Assembly: GCA_951640165.1 (NCBI GenBank)
Contig: OX621240.1
Location: forward strand, 35,716,713-35,780,712
Source of the DNA: Pseudoips prasinana
Taxonomy: Eukaryota > Arthropoda > Insecta > Lepidoptera > Nolidae
Length of the DNA: 64,000 nt
Reading direction: 5' to 3'
The notes beneath the pieces were generated by a model, which was given only the letters and a program-made list of their open reading frames with translations, was not told the origin of the DNA and searched no databases. The number at the start of each line of letters is the position of its first letter. The first letter of the stretch is position 1. Below are positions 31,939 through 42,975 of this stretch, piece after piece. A program made the position numbers and the translations under genes.

Positions 31939-33454
31939 TCGACTCATCCGTAGAACAAAGTCCGATCTGCTGGGGTGATAGTTTTCAGTAGAGGCTAGAG
32001 AAGTTGTTGACATGTGTAACTCTTGAACGGTGAGATTTGACATTTAGATTTTTTGGTATGTTGTTAAAACACCCCAGCCTAGTTAAATGGTATATAGATT
32101 AGATTTCTTATGCTTTTATTTCACGTGATAATGAGTTCCATATCAACATAGGACATTTTATGGCGGAAGAGCGTGGGTCCGTAGTGAACATTATACGTTG
32201 TTTTATGGAGACGTTTGAATTAAATGACGTTCTATATCAATATGGGGCATTATTTATTGGAATTATTCATCTATCGAGAGTCCTTTATAAATAACCACCT
32301 CAAAATATTTAAAGATTACGTTGTATTCGAAGGTATTCATAAGACTACCTTTGAATACAACTAAATAATAAACTAAAACTGTCGTTTAATATCGTTTATT
32401 AATTAAAAATAAACTTAAAATAGCTAACAAAAGCATTGGATGGCATCACTTTGAATAGCAATCATATTATTATAAGTACGTACTTTAAATTAGTATTGTC
32501 CTGTAAAGTGGTGAAAGCCTTCTAGGCTGATTGTAAAGGTCATGTAAAATTAGCACAGTCTACAACTGACAGATCTATGTACCTATTAGAACAATGCGGG
32601 AGACGCGCATGAAGCAATTTAAACTTCGTATTAGTTATAAATTCAACAGTAACATATTTTTTCGAAATACCATTTAGTTTTCATTATTTTAACAATGAGA
32701 AGCATTGTGACCTAGATGAAGTTCTATGCTAAGGAATAATTTTAAACCGTATACCTGAATTGTCTTGGTAGCTTGTAATAGTCAAAACTTAAAATAGTAA
32801 TTAAATGGCATATCGTATCACAGTTTGGTCACTAGGTAACCTAAACGATTACGGCACAGACTTAAATAGCAGTCTTGATTTAACGTAAATATTTATTATA
32901 ATTACAGAAAATATTATTAACTATATAATTATATATTAATTATTTAATGCAAAATAAATCATAACAATCAGTCTTTATAATATTAGCAATTAATATCATG
33001 ACCAGGCCTATGTGCACATACTTTATAGTAATGAAAACGTACGTAGACAAACATTTTTTATTAATTTCAGTATTTACCAGAATTAGCATAGCTTGGTTGT
33101 TAAATTATTAGCTAGAATACAGGAATATTGATTATACTCTAAAGGAAATACTTCTGAGCGACATATATCCTTTAACTCTTTTTTTATCAGGAGGAACGAT
33201 AACACGTCCAGAATATGCAGGGTTTAGTTCAGTTTCTCGTGTTACCACAAAAATATATAATAAGGATGAGTCAGGTTCTATTTATAAAACAATTTGTTGG
33301 GATTACTACCATCTGATAAACTTCTGAAATTGAACTCCAGTAAAACTTTTTGCCCGTAATATCTTCATCCTAACCTTATTATTAAAAGATATTTAAAAAC
33401 ATATCAGCTTCTCCTTCATTCTAGGCCAATCTTACTAATAAACTATATTCATAA
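31939..33454. other. Long stretch without a recognised gene
   Basis: CGACTCATCCGTAGAACAAAG at 31940 recurs inverted at 35592. An imperfect 15-bp hairpin lies at 32321-32360 (TTGTATTCGAAGGTA / TACCTTTGAATACAA). A weak duplication, GTTCCATATCAACATAGG (32135) and GTTCTATATCAATATGGG (32229), is present. Confidence 0.4.
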
Positions 33455-33901
33455 TCATATACCCCATATATAGTTTTGGTTTGAGAAGCTCCCTCGATGA
33501 CAGAATGTACACTGTCCCTTCATTTTATGTATGTCTCTTCTGAAAAAGTGGCATATATCTACAATGAAAATACGATTACAATTTTGACAAGCAATTGTCT
33601 GAACAAAAGCGAAACTCTTTGGCCGCTCTACATTAGCCTGGGTAAAATTTAACAGGCAACTGCTGACCTAAATTGCGTCAAATCTTGCCACAATTTCATC
33701 CCATTTATAACAAACGGTCTTTCTTTTAGCCACATCAAAAACCGTAACGTTTAAAGAGCTTTCTAGTAATATATGTAAGGTGGCTTCACAGTAATATATG
33801 TTTATATTGCAACGAGGACACTGCAATACTTTTTCAAAATCCGATACAGCAGTATATTTCACTATGATGACTAGGTTTCCGTTGGACTCCTCAGCGTCCT
33901 T
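33455..33901 (-). pseudogene. Cys-rich zinc-finger-like reading frame with one in-frame stop
   Basis: The minus-strand frame is open from 33901 to TGA at 33455-33457 except for one TAG at 33668-33670. The part before the stop reads FEKVLQCPRCNINIYYCEA and ESSLNVTVFDVAKRKTVCYK. After it, IACQNCNRIFIVDICHFF and MKGQCTFCHRGSFSNQN follow. Paired CxxC motifs (CPRC, CQNC, CTFC) with nearby His point to zinc-binding folds. No ATG lies upstream before a stop, so this would be an exon or a decayed gene fragment. I do not recognise the family. It has no second copy in the window and no hallmark of a mobile element. Confidence 0.45.
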
Positions 33902-33907
33902 TTAAAT

Positions 33908-35340
33908 CTTTAAGTATGAAAAAATTGTCAGAATGATCACAGATCGAATGGACATTAATAAGACACGGCATAGGAGTTTGCACTGATAGTTAGAAACTAA
34001 CCGGACTAGATCTTTTGAAGTGAAATTTGAATACTTTGAAAGCTCACCGTCAAGCTTTAAAATAATAATATTATTCTATTCATAAGGACTTGCTTCATAT
34101 GAAGAGAAGATTATCTTATTTTATTTCGAATTATATTTTTATTTACAGTGTTATTTAATATAGCATAATGATTCTCACTTCTTTCATTCTACTTTATTGT
34201 AAATGTATTTATATGGGTACAAAATTGTAAAAATAATTTGTGGACAACGGCTGGTTCCACTGTTCGTTACTTTTAGCATTTAAGTTATTTATTATACCCT
34301 CAGTGTAAGTGTTTGTTGTCCTATACAATAATAATAATAAAAAAGATCTGTGGTGAGAAACTTCTAACAGTTTCTCGGTCTGTTTACAAAACTAGAAGGT
34401 ATTTACAACAAAAATATATTTGGTTGATAGCTGTAAACATCAATGGCAGACAGATGAGACATAATAATCGGTATTCTGTCGCAGATATTTTTTTTGATTT
34501 CCCCAGCCTCACGCTGAACTTCTTCCTATATATCAATACCTGACAGATTCCTTCTGAACCAGAAGGCAAAGATTTGTTGTATCATGTCAACGTCATCAAC
34601 ATTCACAAATATACAACAACTAAAGTAAAAAAAATGTGTTACTTTTATTATCGATATTCATAAAATACTCTTAATAAATATCTAGCAACTATTAAACAAA
34701 TTTTTAGTAAATATCTAACGATATTTTTAAATGAACAACGTCCTAACTGATTTCATTAACCGAGTATCAAGGTCTCCTGTTAATATCGAACCAACAAATC
34801 GTATCACAGATTTCGTAGAAATACGTCTAATATTCACATGAAATCCTTAGAAGTTCAAAAGTGTTCGAACAAAATCATCCTAATATTTTATAAGACCTCA
34901 ATTTTTTACTGTTTATTATTACACAATAAATTATTCCCCTGTAAATATGCATTATGCCTATCTTATTATTATACTAAAATTGCGTTTATATGCCTCTCCA
35001 TCAATGAACGTTCTATGTAAAAATCGATCGCCCACAACTATTTACTGACCCAAAAAGCAATATAGAGACAATTTTTCTTAATTTTAAACTTAATAGTATG
35101 TAATCACCAAATAGTACAACTCAAATCGTCAATTTACCGGCATTTACACTTTTCTTTATATAAATAACAGAAACATTTGAAAATAATGAAACAAGCTAAG
35201 GCTTTTAAATATATTTTTTAAGCATATCCAACATTTACTGTGATCGTAAATTCTCTAAAAATATGTCTTTTCATATAAAACACTTATAAAACTTATCTTA
35301 TTCGTCAATCTGAAAAAAACTTAAGCGCATGACACAAAAC
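33908..35340. other. Long AT-rich stretch, no gene recognised
   Basis: Several short frames (such as 34313-34543 and 34838-35020) are Tyr/Ile/Leu-rich translations of AT-rich DNA without domains. Confidence 0.45.
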
Positions 35341-35344
35341 TGCC

Positions 35345-35450
35345 CTCACTCCAACAAACAGCGGCCGTACTGCTGACCGGACGGGGCGCCCGCGCCGCAC
35401 CCGCTCTCCCCGCGCCGTCGCTTGATCACTTCGGGCGTTTATATGCGGAG
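35345..35450 (-). promoter_or_regulatory. GC-rich island with a minus-strand TATA box: candidate promoter
   Basis: This is the most GC-rich segment in the non-repeat part of the window, with many CpG (GGGGCGCCCGCGCCGC at 35383-35398). On the minus strand a TATAAA box (35443-35438) lies just upstream of the GC-rich sequence. No repeat shares it. It lies 23 kb upstream of the Beat-like exon on the same strand, so it could be its first, non-coding exon. That link is inference. Confidence 0.3.
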
Positions 35451-35799
35451 CTAATGTCAGATAGAACGTTATTCGATTCTATATTTCCGAAACTAAATGA
35501 GATACAAAAATTTTAAAAACGTACGTTTGTAGAGTTTGTATTTCTAATCTCGTTTATCTATTTTACTGGTTTTCGCTCTATGATCACATGGGACTCTGTT
35601 CTACGGATGAGTCGAGATAACTGAGTTACCAAACAAGCATACGGCCCTGCTGAAGGTAGGCAGACACCGTAGCCTGTGGAAGCTAGCAACACTGAGAATG
35701 CCGTAAGCCGACCCTTACCCTTATAAGTACACCGATACGCTGGCGTTTGTAAACCGATTTTGATTATATTTTTTTTTAAGAGCATGCGCACGTTCGTTA
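35451..35799. other. Unannotated stretch with an inverted copy of 31940
   Basis: GGACTCTGTTCTACGGATGAG at about 35590 is the inverse of the sequence at 31940. A 77-codon frame across 35558-35791 has no domains. Confidence 0.4.
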
Positions 35800-36120
35800 T
35801 CTATACATGTAATAAAATCGTAGGAAAGTCAAAACTGTACATTGAATATTTTTTTAAAACGATACTTGGGGCGTGATCTACAATCGATATCCAAGCCAAA
35901 GATATAGTTTTTAGAATTATTGTCTGTGTGTCTGTTTGTCTGTATGTATGTCCGGGCTAAACTCAAAAAGTACTGCATGAATTTACTTCAAATTTTGCAT
36001 GAATATTTCTAAGAGGTCGGGTCAACATATAGGCTACATATTATTACGCTATCACCTACGGTGGAGGAGCTGTGATAATTTATAAAATTTAACGCGGGTA
36101 AAACCGCAGGGCACAGCTAG
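35800..36120 (+). mobile_element. Helitron-like element, type A, full copy
   Basis: It starts TCTATACATGTAATAAAATC and ends GCACAGCTAG, followed by T. A 3' hairpin ACGCGGGTAAAACCGCAGG precedes the end. This is one of the most complete copies. Confidence 0.8.
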
Positions 36121-36133
36121 TAAAATTATAAAT

Positions 36134-36312
36134 TAGTAGCTGTGCCCTGCAGTTTTACCCTCGTTAAACTTTATAAATTATAGCCTATGTGTTAATCCAA
36201 GGTGTCAGCTATCTCCATACCAAATTTTATTAAAATCGCTCCAGCCATTTAGGCGTGAAGAAGTAGCAAACATACACAATCACAAACTTTCGTCTTTATA
36301 ATATTTGTTTGA
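36134..36312 (-). mobile_element. Helitron-like element, type B
   Basis: The minus strand runs from TCAAACAAATATTATAAAGACG to GGGCACAGCTAC. It shares the 3' end with type A but has a different 5' part (GGCTGGAGCGATTTTAATAAA). Its terminal CTAG is changed to CTAC. Confidence 0.7.
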
Positions 36313-36469
36313 TATGAAGATCCGATAGTAATCGTAAAATTTATAAGGATATGTCCACTTGAAATATTACTAAATAGTTTAAATATAATATGAAAACGAA
36401 ATCTCACTATAAATATTTAATGAAACCTTGTTTTATAAAACAAAAACTATTTCAAAACAATTCACGACT

Positions 36470-36600
36470 GCACGTGGGCACATTGGTTGCACTCGCTTCG
36501 CCACTTCATATCCCAGGTTCTATTCCCACACTGGACAGCAGGTTCTGAGTCCAAGTGTGATGCATAGTGCAAGATTTGCCAAAAATATATATTATATATA
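36470..36600 (+). repeat. SINE-like tRNA-related fragment
   Basis: GGTTGCACTCGCTTCGCCAC and CAGGTTCTATTCCCACACTG (B-box-like) resemble a tRNA-derived SINE head. No second copy was found here. Confidence 0.4.
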
Positions 36601-37134
36601 ACTTTTCCGGTAAACTAAATTTGGACACATTTCACAACAAATTATTAGTATATAACAATTTATAATAATTTGGACACATTTTGATTCATATTTGAAGTTG
36701 CGCCAATCATTACAAACATTTGTTATATATTCTCTTTGGTACTAAATTCAAATTTCATCATATAGTGTACAAATGAAATTGTTTCATACGTTTTTATTAT
36801 TATGAAGAACAACAAGTTGTTTGTTTTTGGAAATAATTTTATATGAAATTACGAAGCATTAAAATGATTTTGATGACAATTTTGGGCCAAAAGAATAATA
36901 TAAATTTTAGGGTATTATCCTGGTTTAACTTCCCTCTCATTTTGCCCGCGGCTACACGCCTGCTGACGACTTATAATCTCCTGGTACTTTTTGATGAGTT
37001 ACTTTCTCCTACATTCATTAGAAAAAAAAGTTGTAATTTTATGTTATTAAAACTGAGAGATACCTTAGTCTTAATTTATATTGCGTTGCTAATACCTTAA
37101 ATTATTACATAATAATAATGTCCTCGTGATCTAT
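36601..37134. other. AT-rich stretch, no gene
   Basis: An 85-codon frame at 36843-37100 has no recognisable domain or splice support and is not called. Confidence 0.4.
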
Positions 37135-37194
37135 ATTGTGCCACGGTGGCCAGACCTAATGGACATTAGCCATATGCGCGGAACTTCTGCTGGC

Positions 37195-37321
37195 TGACTG
37201 GCTGTTGGACTAGTGATTAGTGATTTGACTGCTCAAGTGTTCGAACGCCACCTGGGACAAACCTTTGTGTGATTAACACTGTTACTTGTTTATAGTAAGT
37301 TAGGGTATAATTTATCTATAA
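37195..37321 (+). mobile_element. SINE, family 5, diverged
   Basis: GGCTGTTGGACTAGTGATTAG and AAGTGTTCGAACGCCACCTGG follow the order of the copy at 63096. It is cut by the Helitron-like element at 37322. Confidence 0.55.
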
Positions 37322-37642
37322 CTAGCTGTGCCCCGCGGTTTTACCCGCGTTAAACTTTATAAATTATCACAGCGGCCCCCCCTTAGGTTATAGCGTGATA
37401 ATATGTAGCCTATATGTTGACCCGACCTCTTAGTAATATTCATGCAAAATTTGAAGTAAATCCATGCAGTACTTTTTGAGTTTAGCCCGGACATACATAC
37501 AGACAAAGAGACAAACAGACAAAAAATCTAAAAATTATATTGTTGGCCTCGATATCGATTGTAGATCACGCCCCAAGCATCCTTTTAAAAAAATATTCAA
37601 TGTACAGTTTTGACTTTCCTACGATTTAATTATATGTATAGA
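37322..37642 (-). mobile_element. Helitron-like element, type A, full copy
   Basis: The minus strand starts TCTATACATATAATTAAATC and ends GGGGCACAGCTAG before T. A perfect hairpin CGCGGGTAAAACCGCG lies 10 bp inside the end. Confidence 0.8.
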
Positions 37643-37659
37643 TATGTATGGATTTCGAA

Positions 37660-37780
37660 ATATATAAGAATCGTCCGGTTACCATAGTAAAAACTCTGCC
37701 TATCTGGCTATCAGATGGCAGGGTATTAGTTGTCCAAAGATATTTATTATTATACGTGGCATAAATGTGTGCGCAAAGAA
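37660..37780. repeat. SINE 3'-tail fragment
   Basis: CCGGTTACCATAGTAAAAACTC and CTATCTGGCTATCAGATGGC resemble the tails of SINE families 1 and 5. Confidence 0.45.
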
Positions 37781-37786
37781 TAATAT

Positions 37787-37970
37787 CTGGACAATGTCAC
37801 ACAGATCATCCAAGCCCCAAACTAAGCAAAGCTTGTACTATGGGTACCAGGCGACGATATACATACTTATATAGATAGATAAATACTTATATACATAGAA
37901 AACATCCATGACTCAGAAACAAATATTCGTGCTCATCACACAAATATTTGCACTTACCACACTTACAAAC
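37787..37970 (-). mobile_element. tRNA-headed SINE, family 2, head missing
   Basis: The body is nearly identical to 30190-30360 but the tRNA-like head is cut at CAAATATTTGCACTTACC. Confidence 0.75.
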
Positions 37971-37984
37971 AGATACGGTACCTA

Positions 37985-38246
37985 CTTAAGTATGCCATCA
38001 CTCTCATGAACCGATGGGATGACTAGTGACACGACCGAAAAGAGGTCAGGTACAGGACCGACGGCTTTATGTACACCCCGAGGCACAAGAATGTGATACT
38101 ATCAGCTCTCAGACTTCGGCCTCATTCTGAGAAATGTTCGTAGCAGAAAAATCCCAGAATCACTATTTTGCCGGACCCAGGATTTGCACCCAGGACCTCA
38201 TTATCTGCGTCTGAGTTGCTACCGCTAAACCAACGTGGCAGTCAAA
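37985..38246 (-). mobile_element. tRNA-headed SINE, family 3, diverged
   Basis: CCATCACTCTCATGAACCGA, GAGGTCAGGTACAGGACCG and a B-box region CACCCAGGACCTC keep the family order. The 3' end is missing. Confidence 0.65.
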
Positions 38247-38259
38247 TAAGTAGTACAGG

Positions 38260-39285
38260 AGAGACAGCCATATATTACTTAAGGTTTTTTTTATATTTAT
38301 TTAATATTGAAAAAGTACACATTTAAGTTTTAGACATTTTTGCCAAACTGCACAGCAGTTTGTCGGCAACGTTCTCGCTCTGTTTACATTTTTATTACTT
38401 AATTGCTATTCAGTTCAGTATGCAATGTTAAAGTAAGGAAGTATACGAGATAGAATAGAAGATATAAAGATGTTACTACTAAGTTTATACAATACAAAGT
38501 AAAGGAAGAAATAAGATTTATTTTAAAATACATACATATATGCCATATCGACTTAATCAACAATTAATAATATTCATTTACCAGTGTGGCTAGTTAGGTA
38601 CATCAACCACACTAGCAAATAAATATTATATTTTTGAAGTTTGTAGAAGTTTGAGGATAGATCTACTACTTTTGTTGTTTACTAAATAGTTGTTCTCACG
38701 GGCAGAGTGATAAATGATGCTTTCTCAGTATTTTTTTTAATTGGTATTTAGCCTTAGTATTGGTTACTATGTCACAGGGTAATTGATTTAATAAAGTTGG
38801 CGTTAACCATTCTCTTACCATAATAATTAACTATTTTAGGTATATTAAGCTTATTTTTCTTAGCCATACGTAGGTATATACCAGTAACGGAGACTGTTAA
38901 AGCAATTAACATATTCTATGAATTGAGTTCCTCAGATCGTTTCGATTTGCGTACTCAGATGTTTGTTCTCATTTAGAGGCGAACTCAGGAGCCATGTTTA
39001 ACTTTACTATTGACGAGCCAATCAACTAACCAGATGTGCGGAACAGCTCCTGAACTGTAAAGTGAAGCAAGGTTTCGAACTAAAATTTATCAGTATATAT
39101 TGACTTAACGTACAACATTTAATACGTGGTTTTACAATCAATCAGACACAACATTTCCGTATTTTACACTAGCAAAATAGCGGATTAAGTGAGATGGTAA
39201 AAATAAAAAAAATATGCGGGGCAGTCTTTGGGGACTGCCGCATGCCGATAGAAGGGAAAAGATTTTTTTACACTTCTAATCTAAA
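38260..39285. other. Stretch without a recognised gene
   Basis: GGCAGTCTTTGGGGACTGCCG with AATCTAAAT at 39220-39285 resembles GGCAGTCTTTGGAGATTGGCG at 13017-13075, a minor dispersed repeat. Otherwise nothing. Confidence 0.4.
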
Positions 39286-39472
39286 TCTATACATATAATA
39301 AAATTGTAAGAAAGTCAACACTGTACATTGAATATATTTTAAAAAGGATACTTGGGGCGTGACATACGTTCGATATCGAAGCCAAAAATAAAGTTTTTAG
39401 AATTTTTGTCTATTTATCTGTTCGTCTGTATGTATGTCCGGGCTAAACTCAAAAAGTACTGCATGGATTTAT
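39286..39472 (+). mobile_element. Helitron-like element, type A, 3'-truncated
   Basis: It starts TCTATACATATAATAAAATT and follows the family to AAAGTACTGCATGGATTTA, where the match ends. A TG-rich simple repeat lies at 39510-39565. Confidence 0.7.
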
Positions 39473-39654
39473 TTGGTTTATGCGTGGATCGTTATGCACC
39501 TGTGCGTACGTACGTAGGTATGATGTGTGTGTGAGTGTGTCTGTTTGTGTGTGTTGTGTGTGTTAGATGAGAGATGTTTATAATGTCCCAGGATATTATA
39601 AGATACGTCTGAATTGCTGCAGATGGTAGAAAGGTTATGGTATGTATGAGGTAC

Positions 39655-39775
39655 GATGGTCATAGTACAAAGAGAGACGCTGCTGCCCGTTCTATGATAT
39701 TATTATTCTGAGGTATTCCCTCGGGACGACTTATACGCCCCCCCTCTCCATAGGAGGAGATGTGGTGGCGATATT
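39655..39775 (+). repeat. Dispersed repeat shared with 54440-54560
   Basis: CATAGTACAAAGAGAGACGC and GTCCGTTCT-like words precede a GGGAGAGG/TGG-rich end, in the same order as at 54457. Class unknown. Confidence 0.45.
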
Positions 39776-40083
39776 AGGTTTAGGTTTAAAGAACATTTAA
39801 TCTCAAAAGAACAATTACAGTTCACTTATGTGAGAATTGCAAAGATTTACAAATGCGTGTCGTCTTGTGACAAATCATGCATAAAACAAATGTAAACACA
39901 AATATAACTAACTAAAATACCACACAAAAACTTAACAATTATTGATTACATTAACTAATTAATGTTGTAGGCAGAACTAAAAACTTGCCAGCTACTCATC
40001 ATCAGAATAGCCACCGCAGTTATTAGTTTTCGTATAGTGTCGTGTAGTTGTTAATTCTATGCCGTCGCCACACAGAAAATAAA
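39776..40083. other. Unannotated stretch
   Basis: Nothing recognised. Confidence 0.4.
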
Positions 40084-40225
40084 TAAAATAAAAAAGGTTT
40101 TTATTCACGTAGACTTTAAAAAAGCGCTTGTAAATAGTCAGAACATGTTTGTAGTATTATAGTTGTATACATTATTATTTATAGTAACATAGATATGTAG
40201 GTACACATTGTATTGATTGGATTAA
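40084..40225 (-). mobile_element. LINE 3' tail fragment
   Basis: On the minus strand the end CTACGTGAATAAAAACCTTT with (ATTTT)n matches the tails at 51620, 53042 and 63929, including CTATTTACAAGCGCTTTTTT. Only the 3' UTR is present. Confidence 0.7.
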
Positions 40226-40571
40226 AATATTTATAAAATTTATTTTATAACAGTAATGATATTTAGCTAGCTCGTATCAAGTTATTGTCAAGAGAAAATT
40301 ACATATATTATTATAAAACGAATAAAGTCTTAAATTTTGTTTAACTTGTGTGCTCCATCTTAAAATATCTCAGTGAGAAAATAAAATCAAAAATACAAAA
40401 GAAATTAAATGAGGAATGAAGGTCAATTTTCTTTTGATGAACACTTGGGCTTTGCAAAACTTTGACGTCTAATTAAAGTTATACAAAAACTATACTTACT
40501 AAATCAAAGATTTGTTGCGTCCTAAAGGTAGATTTTTTTTTAAACAAGTAAAAAAGACGTTTTAGAACTTT

Positions 40572-40772
40572 TTTTTTAAGACAACGCTCGCACTAGGGAT
40601 TATAATCCCTGTGTCGCGGGGTGCTTTACAAACATATAATATACGGAAAATTACATTCAGACTCAGAACAACTATTTATGGGCCACACAAATAGTTGCCC
40701 GGCGCGGGACTCGAACCCGCGACACGAAGTGGCAAAGCGACTGTCTTAGCCGCTGCGCCACACGCTCAATCA
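40572..40772 (-). mobile_element. tRNA-headed SINE, family 4, full copy
   Basis: The minus strand begins GCGTGTGGCGCAGCGGCTAA (A box) with B box GGGTTCGAGTCCC, then CAACTATTTGTGTGG and the tail ending CCCTAGTGCGAGCGTTG. The tRNA-like head is well preserved but is followed by SINE body, so it is not a tRNA gene. Confidence 0.85.
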
Positions 40773-40879
40773 GACTTTTTCTAGTATGGTTTGTTTTATA
40801 AAAGTTTTATTTTATATAAATAATTATAAATAATGGAATCAGGCGTCACCTTACGGAAATCTTTTCCATCAAAAATGCA

Positions 40880-41010
40880 TAGTTAATATGTAGTGTTAAT
40901 TCCGCTAATTATATTGATGGATAATATAATTATATTGATGGACAATATAATTATATTGATTAAACTGACATTATGCGGGATTAACACGTATTAACTTTGT
41001 ATTTTGAATA
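40880..41010. repeat. Inverted repeat around a 25-bp tandem repeat
   Basis: GTGTTAATTCCGCTAATTAT (40893) pairs with ATTATGCGGGATTAACAC (40978). Between them TATATTGATGGATAATATAAT is repeated. The right part, with ACTTTGTATTTTGAAT, matches the 3' end of the 477-bp insertion at 48749-49225. Confidence 0.65.
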
Positions 41011-41227
41011 AGTAATTATGAAAATATAAACTTTTAGTCGAACATTTTAACTCATATAGAAATTTAAGTTAGTACATATATTTTTCGGAAAATTTACTAA
41101 TATTATTCCAAATCATAATGAAATTCTAACTAATCATAATATTGCAAGAAAATTTAATACCTAATCATACAAGATTATATTCATATAGAAAACGTTCTAA
41201 AAATTTATTACCTTTTTTACGAGGCAA

Positions 41228-41327
41228 AAAAGGCGTCCAAACATAGTGACAAATGGAAATCCGTTATCTCTGCCTACCCCTCTGAGGAAAGAGGCGTGAG
41301 TCTATATAAGTATGTATAATTTATAAC
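41228..41327 (+). pseudogene. LINE C-terminal fragment
   Basis: The plus strand encodes DKWKSVISAYPSEERGVSLY before a stop, the same C-terminus as at 57411 (DKWKSVISAYPSGKQA). Only about 25 codons remain. Confidence 0.6.
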
Positions 41328-41794
41328 GGTAACAGATATCTCTTAAATTATAAATGATAAATTCCACATCATTCAAAGTACTAAAGCTTTTTATATTTTC
41401 ATATACAACATGTAACTTAATTAGCGCACTTCTTGAAAATAATTTGTTCAGAATCGTTTACTGAATCGATTTATATCATTTTTGATATAGGTAATTTTTT
41501 ATTTCTATATAATTAATACCACGGAAATTATTGTAATATTAACCCTGTACAGTCAAAACAAATTAAAATGGACCGTAAGTCAAAGTAATAAGACTTTAAA
41601 AATCGCAGTTTTATTTGTATTCATACAAAGTCCATAATTCAATACAAAATAAAGAAAATAAACTTTATTCCAAGGAACTAATTTAGTAAATAACAATGCA
41701 TATACATTGATGATACATGATTACAACATAATACATATTCTAATTGGGGTGTTTGAGGGTGTGCGTTAATAACGTTACATATTGTAGATAAAAA
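41328..41794. other. AT-rich stretch, no gene
   Basis: No coding or repeat signal was recognised. Confidence 0.4.
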
Positions 41795-42086
41795 CTTGAG
41801 AGGTGTCAAGGGACACCCGGATGGAACGAAGTTATTTCTTATTATTATGTACAAAAAACCTGTATACATACACTCAACAAAAATAATCGTCGCGACACCA
41901 CACTGCTCAATGCGAAATAGAAATGAAAATATCTGGCTTGCTTTCTATAAGAGAGAGAGAGAGAGAAAGAGACAGTCAGAGAAAAATGCGCACGCCGCAC
42001 AGCTGCAAAAAGTGTCGTGACAACTTTTCGTAAGAATTTTTTCCGTCTAACCCCCTTTAACAACGCGCGATAAGGAACTTCGTTCC
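41795..42086 (+). mobile_element. MITE-like repeat, copy 2 (GGAACGAAGTT family)
   Basis: It is the inverse of 1195-1474 along its whole length: AGGTGTCAAGGGACACCCGG at one end, GAGAGAGAGAGAG inside and AAGGAACTTCGTTCC at the other end. Confidence 0.65.
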
Positions 42087-42347
42087 AAAATCTCTTACTA
42101 TTGAAAAATAAACTTACCTATACTGACTACGAGATATATGTATATTAATAATATATAATATACCGACGATACGACTTAAGGATCGGTGAGAGTATGTGGA
42201 TATAGATAAAGAGCGCCTCTAGATGTCAAATAAATCAATATAACTATCTTGGGACCACTAATACACTGCCATCGGATACCTAACTAGGCAGAGCATATAC
42301 TATGGCAAACAGATAACTTTCATAATACTAAATACATACATATTACG

Positions 42348-42655
42348 GTCACCGTAGCCTAGTTGGTAGTGCTCCTGCCTACGAAGCTGGTGGTCCTAGG
42401 TTCGAATCCCGGTAAGTGCAAATATTTGTGTGATGAGCACGAATATTTTTTTCTGAGTCATGGATGTTTTCTATATATATTAGTATTTACCTATCAATAT
42501 AAGTATGTATATCGTCGCCTGGCACCCATAGTACAAGCTTTGCTTAGTTGGGGGATAGGAAACAGAAACAGAAAACATTTATTTGCATGATTTGATGATT
42601 TATTTGCATAGGATGATCTGCCTGACATTGTCCCTAGATATTATAATTATTATTA
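42348..42655 (+). mobile_element. tRNA-headed SINE, family 2, full copy with small insertion
   Basis: GTCACCGTAGCCTAGTTGG and B box GGTTCGAATCCCGG lead into the full body, ending CTGACATTGTCCCTAGATATT. About 60 bp (ATAGGAAACAGAAACAG...) are inserted near the 3' end. A tail fragment of another SINE lies just before, at 42250-42340. Confidence 0.82.
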
Positions 42656-42797
42656 TAGATACATTACTCCCAAACACACAAAAAAATAAAAAAACAAACA
42701 AATCTTTGTGCATTTAATCTTGGGTTAGGACACTAACCACTACTAAGTTCAGTCAATAAACAAGCAATTCAACCGACATTAAAATTATTACAGTTAA

Positions 42798-42974
42798 TCA
42801 CACTAATGTTAAAAAGGCGAAAGTTTGTGAGTGTGTATGTTTGTTACTTCTTCACGTCTAAACGGCTGGAGCGATTTTAATAAAATTTGGTATCGAGTTA
42901 GCTGACACTCTGGATTAACACATGGGCTATAATTTATAAAATTTAACGCGGGTAAAACCGCGGGGCACAGCTAG
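42798..42974 (+). mobile_element. Helitron-like element, type B, full copy
   Basis: It starts TCACACTAATGTTAAAAAGG and ends CGGGGCACAGCTAG followed by T, with a terminal hairpin CGCGGGTAAAACCGCG. Confidence 0.78.
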
Positions 42975-42975
42975 T

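Noticed and set aside
40690..40770. Possible tRNA gene (good A and B boxes, minus strand)
   Set aside because: The head continues into a SINE body that is shared by four other copies, and the cloverleaf is not complete.
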